Positions 9,430 to 20,501 of a stretch of DNA of 64,000 nucleotides are shown here, piece by piece. The stretch covers positions 104,409,001 through 104,473,000 of the forward strand of contig JAEOAD010000001.1 in the NCBI GenBank assembly GCA_036365145.1, in the 5' to 3' direction. Under the pieces are notes generated by a model. That model made no database searches and had not been told where the DNA came from. It was given only the letters and a program-made list of their open reading frames with translations. This stretch comes from Orientallactaga sibirica (taxonomy: Eukaryota > Chordata > Mammalia > Rodentia > Dipodidae). The stretch's first letter is position 1; every line of letters starts with the position of its first letter. A program made the position numbers and the translations under genes.

Positions 9430-10519
9430 ACAACCGGAAGTGTACTGTCACCTCACAGTAAGCAGAAGGGCTTTGTGACCGTGGGTACTGTATGGCTGCT
9501 ATTAGCGGAAAAGGCAGTCTGAGTAACTGATGGTCTCTAAGGACTTCTTTCAAGCCTCAAACAGGTAGAATATTATCACCCAGGCCCTTCAGGCTGGTTC
9601 AGTGATTCAGACATAATAGAAATGCTAATTATGAGAACCAGAGCTATGAATTCCGAGGGACCCCTGGGGAGAAAATGTTTATCTAGTAGTCTTATGTTGC
9701 TGGGATTTTTATTAGCGACTTTAAGATTACATTAACTGATGCTCAGCTTAAGTGGTCTATCTGGAGATGCATTAAAAGCTTCCGATAAGAAATGCTTTCA
9801 AAGAGGTAGCAGCATTGGCCTGAAGGTTTGTGGGGTGAGTTAGGGGCACTGTAAGAAGAAAAGCCCAGGAGGCAGCTGGGTCCAACGGTGCCCTGTAATG
9901 GGCTTGCTACAACCAAGAGCTGCCACTTTAACCAGGCTCATGGCTCCCCTATTCATCCCTAGTTCCATTGATGACCAATGCCGAGAGCATGAGAAGAATA
10001 ACCTTACCTCCAAGAAAGACCACAGAATGAGGCCACAGACCCGCTTGCGTTTCTGCCCCATCACGGTCTCAGATTGCCCAGGATTCCGAGTGCTACACCT
10101 TCCCAAGGGCACAGGCTCTGACCTGTTCTAACCCTGCCTGCTGCTCCCCCCCATCCGCTCGCTCAGGGCTACAGTCCCCCAAGGCCATCTCCCTCTCCAT
10201 GGACCATTCTAAGATCATCTCTGGCTCAGGGCCTCCCTGTTTCTGGTCCTTCCTGCCAGGAACATTCCTTCTCAAGATATTTGTATGGCTGATTCATTCT
10301 TATTTTTAGCTCTTAGCTCCATTAGCAACTTTCTGCCCCTGGCCTTGCCACGTTTTTTTCCCCTGCATCATTCTATTTTGTCTATAGTACTTACCACTAT
10401 CTGAAATTAACCTGTTACTCGCTTTTCCTGGCTTTTTGTTTATCCCCTCCCCCAATGTTCCCATCTCCATGAGAACAGGGACCTTCTGTCTTCACCAGTA
10501 GGTTGCAGAAACACATTTG
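9430..10519. other. Unique sequence
   Basis: Long repeat-poor stretch. Overlapping open frames on both strands at 9840-10275 have no recognised domain and no supporting splice or polyadenylation signals. Confidence 0.45.
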
Positions 10520-10690
10520 CTGGCTAGAAGAATGAATGATCATCCCTGTTTATTGATGATTTACTCTGCTCCAGGCCCAGGGCTGTACTGTCTTTGTAGA
10601 TGCTAAATCCACATAGCAACCCTCCAAGAGAGCCATTTGTTTATCATCCCCGTGGGACAGATCAGTTTCATAGAGAGTTTATGCAACTCT
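10520..10690 (-). mobile_element. MIR-like SINE relic
   Basis: TACTCTGCTCCAGGCCCAG, CACATAGCAACCCTCC and TTTATCATCCCCGTGGGACAG follow the MIR core and tail. I am less sure of strand than of family. Confidence 0.55.
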
Positions 10691-10789
10691 CCTGATGTCA
10701 CTGATAATGAGAAACCTGATGTGCACTTGGGTATGTCTACTCCTCTGACATTCACACTCCTGAGTTAGGAGTCAGCTTTTTCTTTCTTT

Positions 10790-10915
10790 TTGCAAAGGGT
10801 TAAGATAGTAAATATTTTGAGCTTTGCCAGCTGTAAGTTTCTATCACAACTATTCAATTCTGTCATCATGTGAAAGAGGCAATCCCTAAGTGAATCAATG
10901 GGACTGTGTACCCAT
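10790..10915 (+). mobile_element. Ancient hAT-Charlie MITE relic
   Basis: CTTTTTGCAAAGGGTTAAGA, TAGTAAATATTTTGAGCTTT and CACAACTATTCAATTCTGTC match the widespread mammalian MER-type hAT relic with 'gtaaagggccagatagtaaatattt'. Confidence 0.7.
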
Positions 10916-11216
10916 ACAACTTGAGTTAACTTACAGGAGGTGGCCCAGAGGCCACAGTGGGCTGGTCACTTCTTAAGTCCTCATTCTCCGTTATGCTAGA
11001 AAGGGGTTAAAATGAGGAGTTGGTGGAATGACAGAGAAGCACTAAGTGTGTGCTCTGTGAAAAGCAAATCCCTTCGAATAAGGGTAGTAGGTAGATAAAG
11101 CTTTAACCAGGGTTGGAATTAGACCTGATTTCACATGCCAACACCCTCAAAATGTCACATAAACTTCTATCCCAAGCAGGCCCCAAATAGTCATCGCTGA
11201 AGAAAAAGCATATTCA
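10916..11216. other. Unique sequence
   Basis: Nothing recognised. Confidence 0.5.
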
Positions 11217-11461
11217 GGGGCTGGAGAGATGGCTTAGCGGTTAAGCGCTTGCCTGTGAAGCCTAAGGATCCCGGTTCAAGGCTCGATTCTCCAGGACCCA
11301 CGTTAGCCAGAAGCACAAGGGGGCACATGCATCTGGAGTTCGTTTGCAGTGGCTGGAGGCCCTGGCGTGCCCATTCTCTCTCTCTCTACCTGTCTATTTC
11401 TGTATCTCTCTCTCTCTCAAATAAATAAATAATAAAATATTTAAAAAAAAAAAAAAAAAAA
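11217..11461 (+). mobile_element. DIP SINE
   Basis: GGGGCTGGAGAGATGGCTTAG head, complete body, (TC)n, (AAAT)n and a poly(A) tail to 11461. TSD AAAAAGCATA before it (11204) recurs at 11457-11466. Confidence 0.92.
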
Positions 11462-11466
11462 GCATA

Positions 11467-12028
11467 CTCAGCCACTATGTGAAACGCTGCCTCTTCCAAT
11501 CCTTGAGCCTGGACACTTGAGTTTTTTTTTTTTTTTTTTTCCCAAGCAGGCAAACTTAATAGGTCAAAGGCAGAGGAAGAATTGTGTCTCTGAGCCAGCC
11601 CAGAGCAATGTCTTGCATTCTCATTGTCAAGATGAAAATCAGTGATAAGCAGTTGGTGAGTAATGCAGACGCGGACTGCCGGCCCTAAAGCACAGGATCC
11701 ACTCACCAGTCTCCTGGCTCTGGGCTGGGAGGCAAAAGCTGAACTGTGAGAAGGTGGGAGATCCAAGAACTATGCAGATGGTTTCTGTGGTGCTGCGCTG
11801 TGCTTGTGCAACACCAGTGTGGGCAAGATCCTTCAAGGACTTGTCTTCCTTGAAAGAGACGGTGGGTTGAGCGTGTACATTCACATGTGGAGATGCACAC
11901 GCAGATGCAAGGCGGGTGTGGTACGCAACAGGGACTGAGGTGCTAGGGAGGATGTGGTGTGTATGTGTGGTACATGTATATGGTGTAGTATATGTGGCAT
12001 GTATGCGTGATGTGAGCATGGTGTAAGT

Positions 12029-12070
<42 letters not shown>

Positions 12071-12110
12071 ATATGGTATGTATGTGCGATGTGTGTGTGG
12101 CATGTGCGGC
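11467..12110. other. Unique sequence with (TG)n
   Basis: No exon is recognised. TG-rich sequence begins near 11945, with a pure (TG)n at about 12029-12069. The 154-codon minus frame at 11639-12103 reads through this microsatellite (His-Thr repeats) and is not a gene. Confidence 0.55.
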
Positions 12111-12468
12111 TGTGGTGGTTTGATTCAGGTATCCCTCATAAACTTAGGTGTTCAGAGTGCTAGGTCCCCCAGATGATGGAGATTTGGGAATTAACACCTC
12201 TTGGAGGCAGTGTATTGTGTTGTTGGCACGGCCTTATGGCTTTATAGCCAGTGTCCCCTTGCCAGTGTTTGGCACACTCTCCTGTGGCTATTGTCTACCT
12301 TATGTTGGCCAAGAGGTGATGTCCACCCTCTGCTCATGCCATCTTTTTCTCTGCCATCATGGAGCTTCCCCCTTGAGCCTGTAAGCCAAAATAAACCTCT
12401 TTATTTTTTCCCCACAAGCTGCTCTTGGTTGGGTGATTTCTACCAGCAATGAGAACCTGATTACAACA
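12111..12468 (+). mobile_element. MT-like ERVL-MaLR LTR
   Basis: TGTGGTGGTTTGATTCAGG start, CCTGTAAGCCAAAATAAACC with an AATAAA signal near 12391, and end TGATTACAACA. Same family as 25595-25930 and 60508-60842 (both antisense). It sits inside a TG-rich microsatellite, so a clean TSD cannot be read. Confidence 0.85.
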
Positions 12469-12600
12469 GTAATAGTGGCATGTTGTATGATGTCTATGTG
12501 ATGCATATGTGTGGTATGTGTAGTGTACATGTGTGTGAAATGGGTAGAGTTTGTGTGATGTGTGTGTGTGTGTGTGTGTGTGTGTGATGTAATACTCAGC
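12469..12600 (+). repeat. TG-rich tract including (GT)n
   Basis: Continuation of the TG-rich region interrupted by the LTR, with pure (GT)n at about 12559-12586. Confidence 0.85.
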
Positions 12601-13119
12601 CTGTTCTTCCTGCTAACATGGAAAATTAGAAACGCCCTTCCCTGGTGTAGCCCTAAGTACCAGAGTCATATTAGAGGAAATATTCTTTTTTTTTGACCCC
12701 AAAGATAAAAGTCCTACTAGCAGCAGCCACCAAGCAAAATTCTCTCTGCAACCTGCGCATGATTCTCAGCTTTATTCTCTTCAACTTTTGTGCAGCTGAC
12801 TAGGCATGGGCATTAAACGTTTGAGTAAGAATGCAGCCGCAGTGCGGAAGAACCTGTGTCTCCCTGTGATGGCAGAGATGTTGTATAATCAGCACTTAGG
12901 GCCTGGGAACGTGCCCTCCTGAGCTTGTTTCCTTATCAGTAAAGGAATGAGTCAGCCTCATGCCTTCCTACCCACCCATGCTCTAGTGTTTTTAGTTGTC
13001 GGCTTGACATTCGCTGACTTTATTATTGTTTATAGCTATGTTTTCTAAGATGGTACACGTCATTAACACTAGGTTTCTGTGGAGAACGTGGTAGCTATAG
13101 AACTGTTCTGTGTCCCACG
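12601..13119. other. Unique sequence
   Basis: Single-copy sequence with no recognised exon or repeat. Confidence 0.5.
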
Positions 13120-13268
13120 TGTTTTCTGTGCGTAATAGTAATTATTAGTTCTCACAACTGCTCTTTTGGGCACAGGCTTCTCTGATGAGTAGCTAAGGTT
13201 CTAGAAGGAGATATGCGTTTTTCAAGAGGACACAGAGAGTGATTGGTAGAGCTGGGATTTGAGTCAGA
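13120..13268 (+). mobile_element. MIR-like SINE relic
   Basis: TTAGTTCTCACAACTGCTC, GAGGACACAGAGAGTGATTG and GAGCTGGGATTTGAGTC are the MIR-type motifs. Confidence 0.65.
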
Positions 13269-13292
13269 GCTGATGTTGTCAAGAACTGCAGG

Positions 13293-13432
13293 GTTTTTTG
13301 TTTGTTTGTTTTGTTTTTTGAGGTAGCGTCTCACTCTAGCCCAGGTTGTCCTGGAATTCATTCTGTATTCTCAGTCTGGCCTCGAGCCCACCGCGATCCC
13401 CCTACCTCTTCCTCCATGCCACCACGCCCAGC
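13293..13432 (-). mobile_element. B1 SINE, antisense, with TSD
   Basis: Antisense B1 flanked by CAAGAACTGCAG (13280-13291 and 13433-13444), a perfect 12-bp TSD. About 20 nt around the usual AGTGCTGGGATTAAAG box are deleted. Confidence 0.93.
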
Positions 13433-13514
13433 TCAAGAACTGCAGTTTTTATACTTGCCATAGGCCCTGGTCTGACTGAAGAGGAGAACTCTCATCCTAG
13501 ACTCCTTCTCCTTT

Positions 13515-13736
13515 TATTTATTGTTAATTATTTTTCATAATTTTATACATGTATAAAATATATCCCCCCATTACCCTCTTTTATCTCCCTCCCACTCCAA
13601 GTAGTCCTTCTACTTTCATGACCTGAGTGAGAAAAAAGAAACCCAATAGGTTGCCTGCATAAACATGGTGGAGGCTATTTACAAAAGCATTTCACAGCTT
13701 ACCAGAGGCTATACCACAGAAGGCAATATCTCCTCC
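13515..13736 (-). mobile_element. L1 3' end, antisense
   Basis: ATTTTATACATGTATAAAAT, CCCCCATTACCCTC and CTCCCACTCCAAGTAGTCC resemble the reverse of a rodent L1 3' UTR. Confidence 0.6.
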
Positions 13737-13737
13737 A

Positions 13738-13895
13738 GCTAGGTGTGGTGACACATGCCTTTAATCTCAGCAGAAGCAGGAGGATCACTATAAGTTTGAG
13801 GCCAGCCTAAGACTACATAGTGAATTCCAGGTCAGTCTGAGCTAGAGCAAGATCCTACCTTGAAAAGCCAAAAACTCCAACAAACAAACAAAATG
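13738..13895 (+). mobile_element. B1 SINE
   Basis: GCTAGGTGTGGTGACACATG head and GGTCAGTCTGAGCTAGAGC. The CACTTGGGAGGCAGAG segment is deleted. CAAA-rich tail. Confidence 0.88.
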
Positions 13896-14335
13896 TCTTA
13901 TTCCCTGTGAGCCCCTCTCCCATCCTCGAGTTAATGTTAACATTCCCAGTCTTATGCAGATCTTGTCAGGTGTGGTGACATCACGAGTACAAAGGCCATG
14001 TCGTGTCCACACAGAGTTCCACAGCCCTCCTCTTCCTCTGGGCTGACATTATTTCTACACCGCTTCTGCAGTGTGAAGCAGGAAGGGGTGACATGTGTCC
14101 CATGTACAGTTGTCACCTCCTAGTTTTTGACTTCTTCACTAGTGATTGATTTTGCTCCCCAGGAGAATCTGGAACCATATCAGTTGTCACAAATGAGACA
14201 AGGGATCCTGTTGGCAGCCAGTGAGTAGAGGCCCAGATATTGCTAAGCATCCTGCAATGTACAAGTCAGTCACACAATAGAGAATTATCTGACCCAAAAT
14301 ATCATAATGCCAGAGATTAAAAGATTCTGATCTAA
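13896..14335. other. Unique sequence
   Basis: Single-copy sequence. No gene is recognised. Confidence 0.5.
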
Positions 14336-14500
14336 GCCAAGCGTGGTGGTGCACGCCTTTAATCCCAGCACTCGGGAGGCAGAGGTAGGAGGATTGTTGT
14401 GAGTTTGAGGCCACCCTGAGAATACATAGTGAATTCCAGGTGAGTCTGGATCAGAGTGAGACCCTACCTCGAAAAAAAAATAAAACAAACAAACAAAAAA
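14336..14500 (+). mobile_element. B1 SINE
   Basis: Complete B1 (AAGCGTGGTGGTGCACGCC to GACCCTACCTCG) with a tail of A and CAAA repeats. AAGATTCT before it (14323) recurs at 14499. Confidence 0.92.
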
Positions 14501-14544
14501 GATTCTAATCTAATGAGACACATTCTGCATACGAAGAACTCAAG

Positions 14545-14683
14545 ACCCAGGAAAGATGAGACACTTACTCAGGCCGAGGCAGAAAAATAGACACATGTCT
14601 ACCTAGTGTCTACATAGTGAATTCCAGCCAGACTGGGCTACATAGAATAAAACCCTGTCTCAAAAAAAACCCAACAAATACAA
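14545..14683 (+). mobile_element. Diverged B1-like fragment
   Basis: CTACATAGTGAATTCCAGCC, GACTGGGCTACATAG and CCCTGTCTCAAAAAAAAC give a recognisable B1 right half. Confidence 0.65.
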
Positions 14684-14978
14684 ATAAGACTTGCTCAGGC
14701 TGTATACCAAGTTGATGGCAAAGTCCCAGTGAGAATATCCACTGACGCCTTTCTCCCATGTTCTAACCATTATGCCAAGCAGCTGGGCAGACATAGAACC
14801 ACCTGCTACAAGGGATGAGCTCAATGGGAAGGCTGTGCTGGTGCAGGAGTCCAAGGAAACCAAGAACAATTACAGAAATTCAGTGTGGACTATGCCTACT
14901 GCTCTTTAGTCTATACAAGTCCTTGATTAAGCACCCAGGAAGATTCCAGAAGATTAGGAGCTCAAGTCAAAGAAAACT
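14684..14978. other. Unique sequence
   Basis: Nothing recognised. Confidence 0.5.
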
Positions 14979-15200
14979 TTTTTTTTAAAGATTTTATTTA
15001 TTTTTATTTGTTTTATTGGAGACAGAGAAAGGGAGAGGGATGGAGGAGACAGCACCCAGGGCTTCTAGCCAGTACAAACTAACTCCAGACACGTGCTCTA
15101 CCATGTGCCTCTGGCTTATGTGGGACCTGGAGAATCAAACTAGGGTCCTTGAGCTTCACCAGCATGCATGCGCCTTAACCACTAAGCCATCTCTCCAGCC
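14979..15200 (-). mobile_element. DIP SINE, antisense
   Basis: From ATTTTATTTATTTTTATTTG to CCATCTCTCCAGCCC. CAAAGAAAACTTTTT flanks both ends (14968 and 15201). Confidence 0.9.
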
Positions 15201-15334
15201 CAAAGAAAACTTTTTACTTACTAAATACACAAGTTAAAAAGAATGATAAGGTCATATAAGTGAAGGTCAAGACCAACAGAAACTGATTCTTTCTAAAGTA
15301 TATCAGTTTTATTATTGTTATTACCAACAGCCAC

Positions 15335-15489
15335 TTTTTAATACTTATTTACTTATTTGAGCCATTGCAAACAAACTCCAGACCCATGTGCTACCTTGTG
15401 CATCTGGCTTATGTGGGTACTGGGGAATTGAACCTGGGCCCTTAGGCTTTGCAGACAAGTGCCTTAACCACCAAGTCATCTCCATCCCA
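15335..15489 (-). mobile_element. DIP SINE, antisense, lacking the CT segment
   Basis: CTTATTTGAGCCATTGCAAAC passes straight from the tail to the central body. The GA-rich segment and GGGCACACCAGGGCC are missing. Ends CCATCTCCATCCC. Confidence 0.85.
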
Positions 15490-16436
15490 TTTTGCTGTGT
15501 TCAAGGAAGAAATGGACAGGAAGAGGACAGTGTTTACCAATATCAGGCATAAGGCATGTCTTTGGCCTCATGAGAGCTTGGTATTTTCCTGCATAGTTGC
15601 TGCCACAGTGCAATGCCAACCTTGAATCCATGACCAGAACAAAACCTGCTTTATTGATGAACATTGAAGCTCAGTGAGACATGCTTATTTTGAACAACTG
15701 GTTATACAAAATCATTCAACCGCAGCCCAAGAACTAATTATTAGGATCTGATGTGCCTGCTGGTCATTTTCTCTTCTTCACCAGACTCTATGGGGTCTGC
15801 CAATACTCTGGACCACACTGACAACATCAGGATAACTAGATGCATTCTGAGGCTTCATGTATCCAGGGAAGATCCTATGACCTTAAGATAGGTGGATAAA
15901 GGACCCTACCTTCTGGTCACCCTAGGCCAGGGTCCCGTCAGAAGCTATCTCTAGGTGAAGGCTGGTGACCTGGGTTAACACAACTCTAGAGATCAACTTT
16001 TATCTTGAAATACCAATGAAAAATTCAACAGCCTGCTAACACTGAACACAGATGGCTTATATTTCCATTGCAACTTCTTGCTGCGATGGATAACTCCCTT
16101 TTAGATTTTCATGAGTTTGGCCCAGAAAGCAGATACTTGAGGCATTAAACATACAGGAGCTTGGGACACCAAGAAAACAGTAGGTTCTATTTAAGGATCT
16201 GACAGTCACAGGCAACTAAGTATGTTGGGGAAGTGAATGAAATTGACTATATCAACCCTGCCCCCTTCTCCAGTGTGGGAAATCAGAAACTATGAACATA
16301 TCCCAGGGGTTCTGCTGGAGTTTGAACAGGGGTGTTTAGCCTCAGTGATAAGCAAGGTGTTGGACCGAACTTCCCAGCTTCTGAGCTACCATGCAGCATA
16401 AAACAAAGAAGGATTGATTTTTCCAGTAATTTTTAA
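15490..16436. other. Unique sequence
   Basis: Repeat-poor single-copy sequence, nearly 950 bp. No exon-like open frame with splice signals was found. Confidence 0.5.
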
Positions 16437-16630
16437 TATATTCTATTTATTATTTATTTGAGAGAGAGGGGGGAAGAGGCAGATGAGAGAGTATGGGCGT
16501 GCTAGGGCCCCAGCCACTGCAAAGGAGTTCCAGATCCATGTGCCACCTTGTGCATCTAGCTTACCTGGGTACTAGGGTCCTTAGGCTTCACAGGGAAGCA
16601 CCTAAACTGCTAAGCCACCTCTCCAGTCTG
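16437..16630 (-). mobile_element. DIP SINE, antisense
   Basis: TATTTATTATTTATTTGAGAG to CCACCTCTCCAGTCT. A B1 inserted just downstream. Confidence 0.9.
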
Positions 16631-16642
16631 AGGATTGACTTT

Positions 16643-16797
16643 TTTTTTTTTTTTTTTTTTTTTGAGGTAGGGTTTTGCTCTAGCCCAGGCTGACCTGGAA
16701 TTCACTATGTAGTCTCAGAGTGGCCTCAAACGCACTATGATCCTCCTACCTCTGCCTTCCAAGTGCTGGGATTAAAGGCGTGCACCACCATGCCTGG
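16643..16797 (-). mobile_element. B1 SINE, antisense, with TSD
   Basis: Complete antisense B1 flanked by AGGATTGACTTT (16631-16642 and 16798-16809), a perfect 12-bp TSD. Confidence 0.94.
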
Positions 16798-16809
16798 CAG
16801 GATTGACTT

Positions 16810-18318
16810 TTGAATTCTGCCCAATCATTGTATTAAATGATGCATAAATTGTCAATAGACAAGCACTACCATTTGAAAAAGAAAGAATATTTTATCATTC
16901 CAACACAGAGAAAGGCAGACTCTCAGAAAGGGAAGTTTCTTAAAAGCTTCCCATGTTGTCTTTCGTTCTTTTGTCACTCTGCACCAGGGCTGGGGGTGGG
17001 AAGGGGCAGAAATCTGCAAACAGTCTATGTGGTTCCATGGGTGTTCAGGAATCCTTGGATGGAGGTGACTGCAGAAGTATTTATGAGACTCGGCTAAATA
17101 AAAAGATATTCCAGGACAAGGGCAGGAGAGTAAAGGGGGGAACAGGGTTACCCTGTAAACACACTGCACTGTTCCGCAGTCACACTTTCCACTCTGTCAT
17201 GTCACACTTAACTGCTTGTTTAATTACCTATCCCCTCCACTGGGCTGTGGGTTCCTTGAAAGTAATTATACCTTGTTGCTGAGTCCCAGGGCTCATTAGA
17301 CGTGGAGCAGGGATCGATGGTGTAGGGAGGGGCCATTGAGGGACAAAGCCCCCAGAGACACAGTGATACTTCTTAGACCCATAAAATCTGAGCAGCAGAG
17401 GGGCACACCCTCTGTTACGTACTACTCTAGTCCACGCTGTTCTGCCTGGAGAGCGGTACTCCCACCCTATCCCGCAGATTCGCCCTGTAAAATAATTCAA
17501 TGTGACCTACGGGAAGCTTGCTAAAGTTAGGACAACCACAAGGTGCCTGCGGACCTATGAGCAGAAGTTCAGCTCTTCTTCTGTCTATGTCCACACTATA
17601 CGGGCCCTGGTGGGGACAGGGTGTGTGTGGCAGGGGATGGAGAGTGGAGGAAGCTAGCCCCATGCTGCTGCCTAGTCCCCTAGTTTCCATAGCAAAGTCC
17701 AATGTTCCCGTTTTCCCAGGCCCTTGTTCCTCAGAGCCGCCTTTTGGAATTGATTCAACAAACAAACAAACACCAGTGTTACCAGCAGCAGCAGCAGCAG
17801 CAGCAGCTCTCAGTTCCCCTCCCCAGCAACCATCCCCTTCTCTACAGAGAAAGCCCAGCCCATAGGGAAATGGATGTCGCGGCCTTTCAAGAGTTGTTTA
17901 GGGTGTTTTTCTGGCCACCTTGGTTTCTGGTAGGAACTGGAAGCCTGGTGCACAGCCCCATTCCTGCCCTGGGCATGGGGGCTGGGGGGAGAAGGCAAAG
18001 CTTCCTAAGAACCCAGGGTGAGGCAGGAGGATGAGCGGGGACGATGTGAGGAAAGGGCACCTGCCTCTCCCTTTCCCTCCTCCCCCTCCCCTCCTCCTCC
18101 CCCTTCTCCTCTTGCCCCTCCTCCTTCCCTCCCTCCCCCTTTTCCTCGTGCTTCTCCTGCTGCTGCGTGCAGAGGCTGCAGCTGCACCCATAATGATCGA
18201 GTGCTTTCACTATTAGCACATTCAGCAGGACACCGTGGAGCCCCATCTTACATCGGAAATGCTACCAGGAGTTGGAGAACTGGATCCCATCAACATGGGG
18301 CTAGCCAAGCTATACAGG
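16810..18318. other. Unique sequence with (CAG)n and pyrimidine-rich tract
   Basis: Long repeat-poor stretch with several overlapping open frames of 60-119 codons on both strands. It contains about seven CAG units at 17787-17807 and a CCT/CTT-rich tract at 18065-18155, which explain the poly-Gln, poly-Ala, poly-Pro and Arg/Gly-rich frames. No protein domain is recognised. Confidence 0.45.
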
Positions 18319-18455
18319 TTTTTTTTTTTTTAATTATTTATTGACAATTTTCATACATGTACACAATGTGTTTTTATTATAATCCCCTCTTATTAACTTT
18401 TTTTATGATCTATTTATTTTATTTATTTATTTTTTTTTAAAATTTTTATTGGCTT
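18319..18455 (-). mobile_element. L1 3' end fragment, antisense, and AT-rich run
   Basis: TTATTGACAATTTTCATACA then TGTACACAATGTG is the reverse of the L1 3' terminus (compare GTCAATAAAAAATAG at 9373), followed by ATTT repeats. Confidence 0.6.
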
Positions 18456-20107
18456 TTAGGAACCACATGGTGACAACGAACTTTCCCCTTCTGAGCTGAG
18501 GAAGGAGGGCAGTTACCTTGGGGTATAACTCGCTCTTCTGTTTCTTTGGGAATGCTCTTGGTGGGGTGTTTGCCTGCATAGCCTCCCTGTTCCTTTCACA
18601 AGACCCAGACCTCTGAGTCCTCCCTATCTCCATCAGATGCGGAGTTTCCAAATTCAGAATTCAACTGGAAAAAGGGTTGTGCACTTTGAATACTTAGTCC
18701 TATTCCATCTTCCCACAATTACTGTCTCTTTGGAGCATCATTGACTGAAATAACCCAAGGCCCCTGGGAGGTCCCTCTATGCCCTGTGCTCAGAGAGCGA
18801 TGAGCAGGGACTGACTGATGGGTGCTGAGTGGGAGGGAGCCTCAGGACAGAAAGAAGAGATGGCAAAAGAGTTCATATGCTGCCGGAGACTGGAGACCGT
18901 AACAGGACGTACCTCCAGCGGGAAGGTGGGAGGCAATTAGAGATGCTGACACCTTTCTTGCAGGAGCCTCAGGCTCTGCCTTTCCTTTCTTCACTCTGTA
19001 GGCCTACCCTTCCATCCCCCTCCCAGCCACGGGCTTTGTCTGGAAAAAATGCTAACCAGCTCTTAACAAGTGCACCTGCTAACATCGTGGTCTGAGAGCT
19101 CACAAAAGACTGTGCCAGAACATGATGTTCCTGGAGGAGGACGAGTGGGCAGCTTTGGAAGCATGCATGAACAGTCAGGCAACAGACCATGAGACCATCC
19201 TCAGACCCTCAGCTCCTGGCTCACCTCTGCACCTTCTGTTCTCAGAACTTCCTCAGCAGAGAGCAGAGCCCCTGGTGGGTTTATCACCAAAGCTGTAACC
19301 TTTAGGATTTAGGGAGGAAGAGTACAGAGAATTGTGGCCACAGGACGGATATAGTTCTTGAGGAGGGTCAAGGGGGTCCCCATTAAGGTGAACGTCACTC
19401 TGTGGACGACGTAGGGAAGAGATGCTGAAGGTGCATTTTAGGAGATTGAGTGGACCTGGCTCCTCGTGGGCCACTGTGAAGGAGGGAGGTACGCAGGGGA
19501 GGAAGCCACAGAGCTCCCCCTTGCCATGTGCTTTGCCAGGGATCAAGAGTATCACTGAAGCGGCAACTCAGTTTTAGGGACCGTTTAGTCCAGTTCCTCC
19601 CTTTTGTTCTCAGATTCTGAGACTCAGCAGGTCCCTGGCTAGACTGGCGCACATTGAGCCCATGCTGCACCCTAGGGGAAGTGGGGCACGAGGTACTCAA
19701 ATGTGTTGGCCCACCAAAGAGCCTTTTCTGGCTTGACTTGCTCCTACCTCCTTCTACATTGGGTCCTTTGTCCTTTTTCTCATCGCAGAAGGGAATGGCC
19801 TATTTATCTGTGTGCTATTTTTAATGCCTGGTGCCCTGTTCAGCATCCATGAAGGCAGTTGGCTTTCTCCGCATGCCTGTCCATCCCATCCCCCATACCA
19901 CACAGTAGGTACATCACAGAATCTCTAATTTCAAAGTCATCCCATGGAAGGAAAATCACATCTACGGTACAGATGAGGAGACTAAAGTTTTGGCTATTTA
20001 AATACTCAGGGTAAAAACAGGACTGAGCCATAGATCTAACTGGCCTTCTCTCCCACAACCTATTCTTTTTTTAATAAGATCAGCACAATGAAGGGCCTTG
20101 GCTTAAC
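18456..20107. other. Unique sequence, 1.65 kb
   Basis: Repeat-poor. Overlapping open frames (18829-19095 on plus, 19253-19700 on minus) lack recognisable motifs. CpG content is ordinary. Nothing can be named. Confidence 0.45.
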
Positions 20108-20119
20108 ACCAAATGTCCC

Positions 20120-20257
20120 GAGCCGGGTGTGGTGGCTCAGGCCTTTAATCCCAGCACTCGGGAGGCAGAGGTAGGAGGATCACCATGAGTTCAAGGCCAC
20201 CCTGAGAAGACAGAGTGAATTCCAGGTCAGCCTGGACTAGAGTGAAACTCTACCTCA
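20120..20257 (+). mobile_element. B1 SINE with TSD
   Basis: Complete B1 from GAGCCGGGTGTGGTGGC. ACCAAATGTCCC at 20108-20119 recurs at 20490-20501 beyond the expanded tail, so the element and its microsatellite are one insertion. Confidence 0.94.
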
Positions 20258-20489
20258 AAAAACCAAATAAAATAAAATAAAATAAAATAAAATAAAATAA
20301 AATAAAATAAAATAAAATAAAATAAAATAAAATAAAATAAAATAAAATAAAATAAAATAAAATAAAATAAAATAAAATAAAATAAAATAAAATAAAATAA
20401 AATAAAATAAAATAAAATAAAATAAAATAAAATAAAATAAAATAAAATAAAATAAAATAAAATAAAATAAAATAAAATAAAATAAAATG
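20258..20489 (+). repeat. (AAAAT)n pentanucleotide array, about 45 units
   Basis: Essentially perfect AAAAT repeats over about 230 bp, lying between the B1 body and its 3' TSD, so it grew from the SINE A-tail. The minus-strand Phe/Tyr/Ile/Leu frames here are artefacts. Confidence 0.98.
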
Positions 20490-20501
20490 ACCAAATGTCC
20501 C

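Noticed and set aside
11639..12103. 154-codon minus-strand frame
   Set aside because: Its N-terminal part is a translated (CA)n tract and the rest has no motif or splice context.
17702..18246. Poly-Gln, Arg/Gly-rich and Pro-rich frames as a transcription-factor exon
   Set aside because: They come from a short (CAG)n and a pyrimidine-rich tract; frames are open on both strands and have no domain or splice support.
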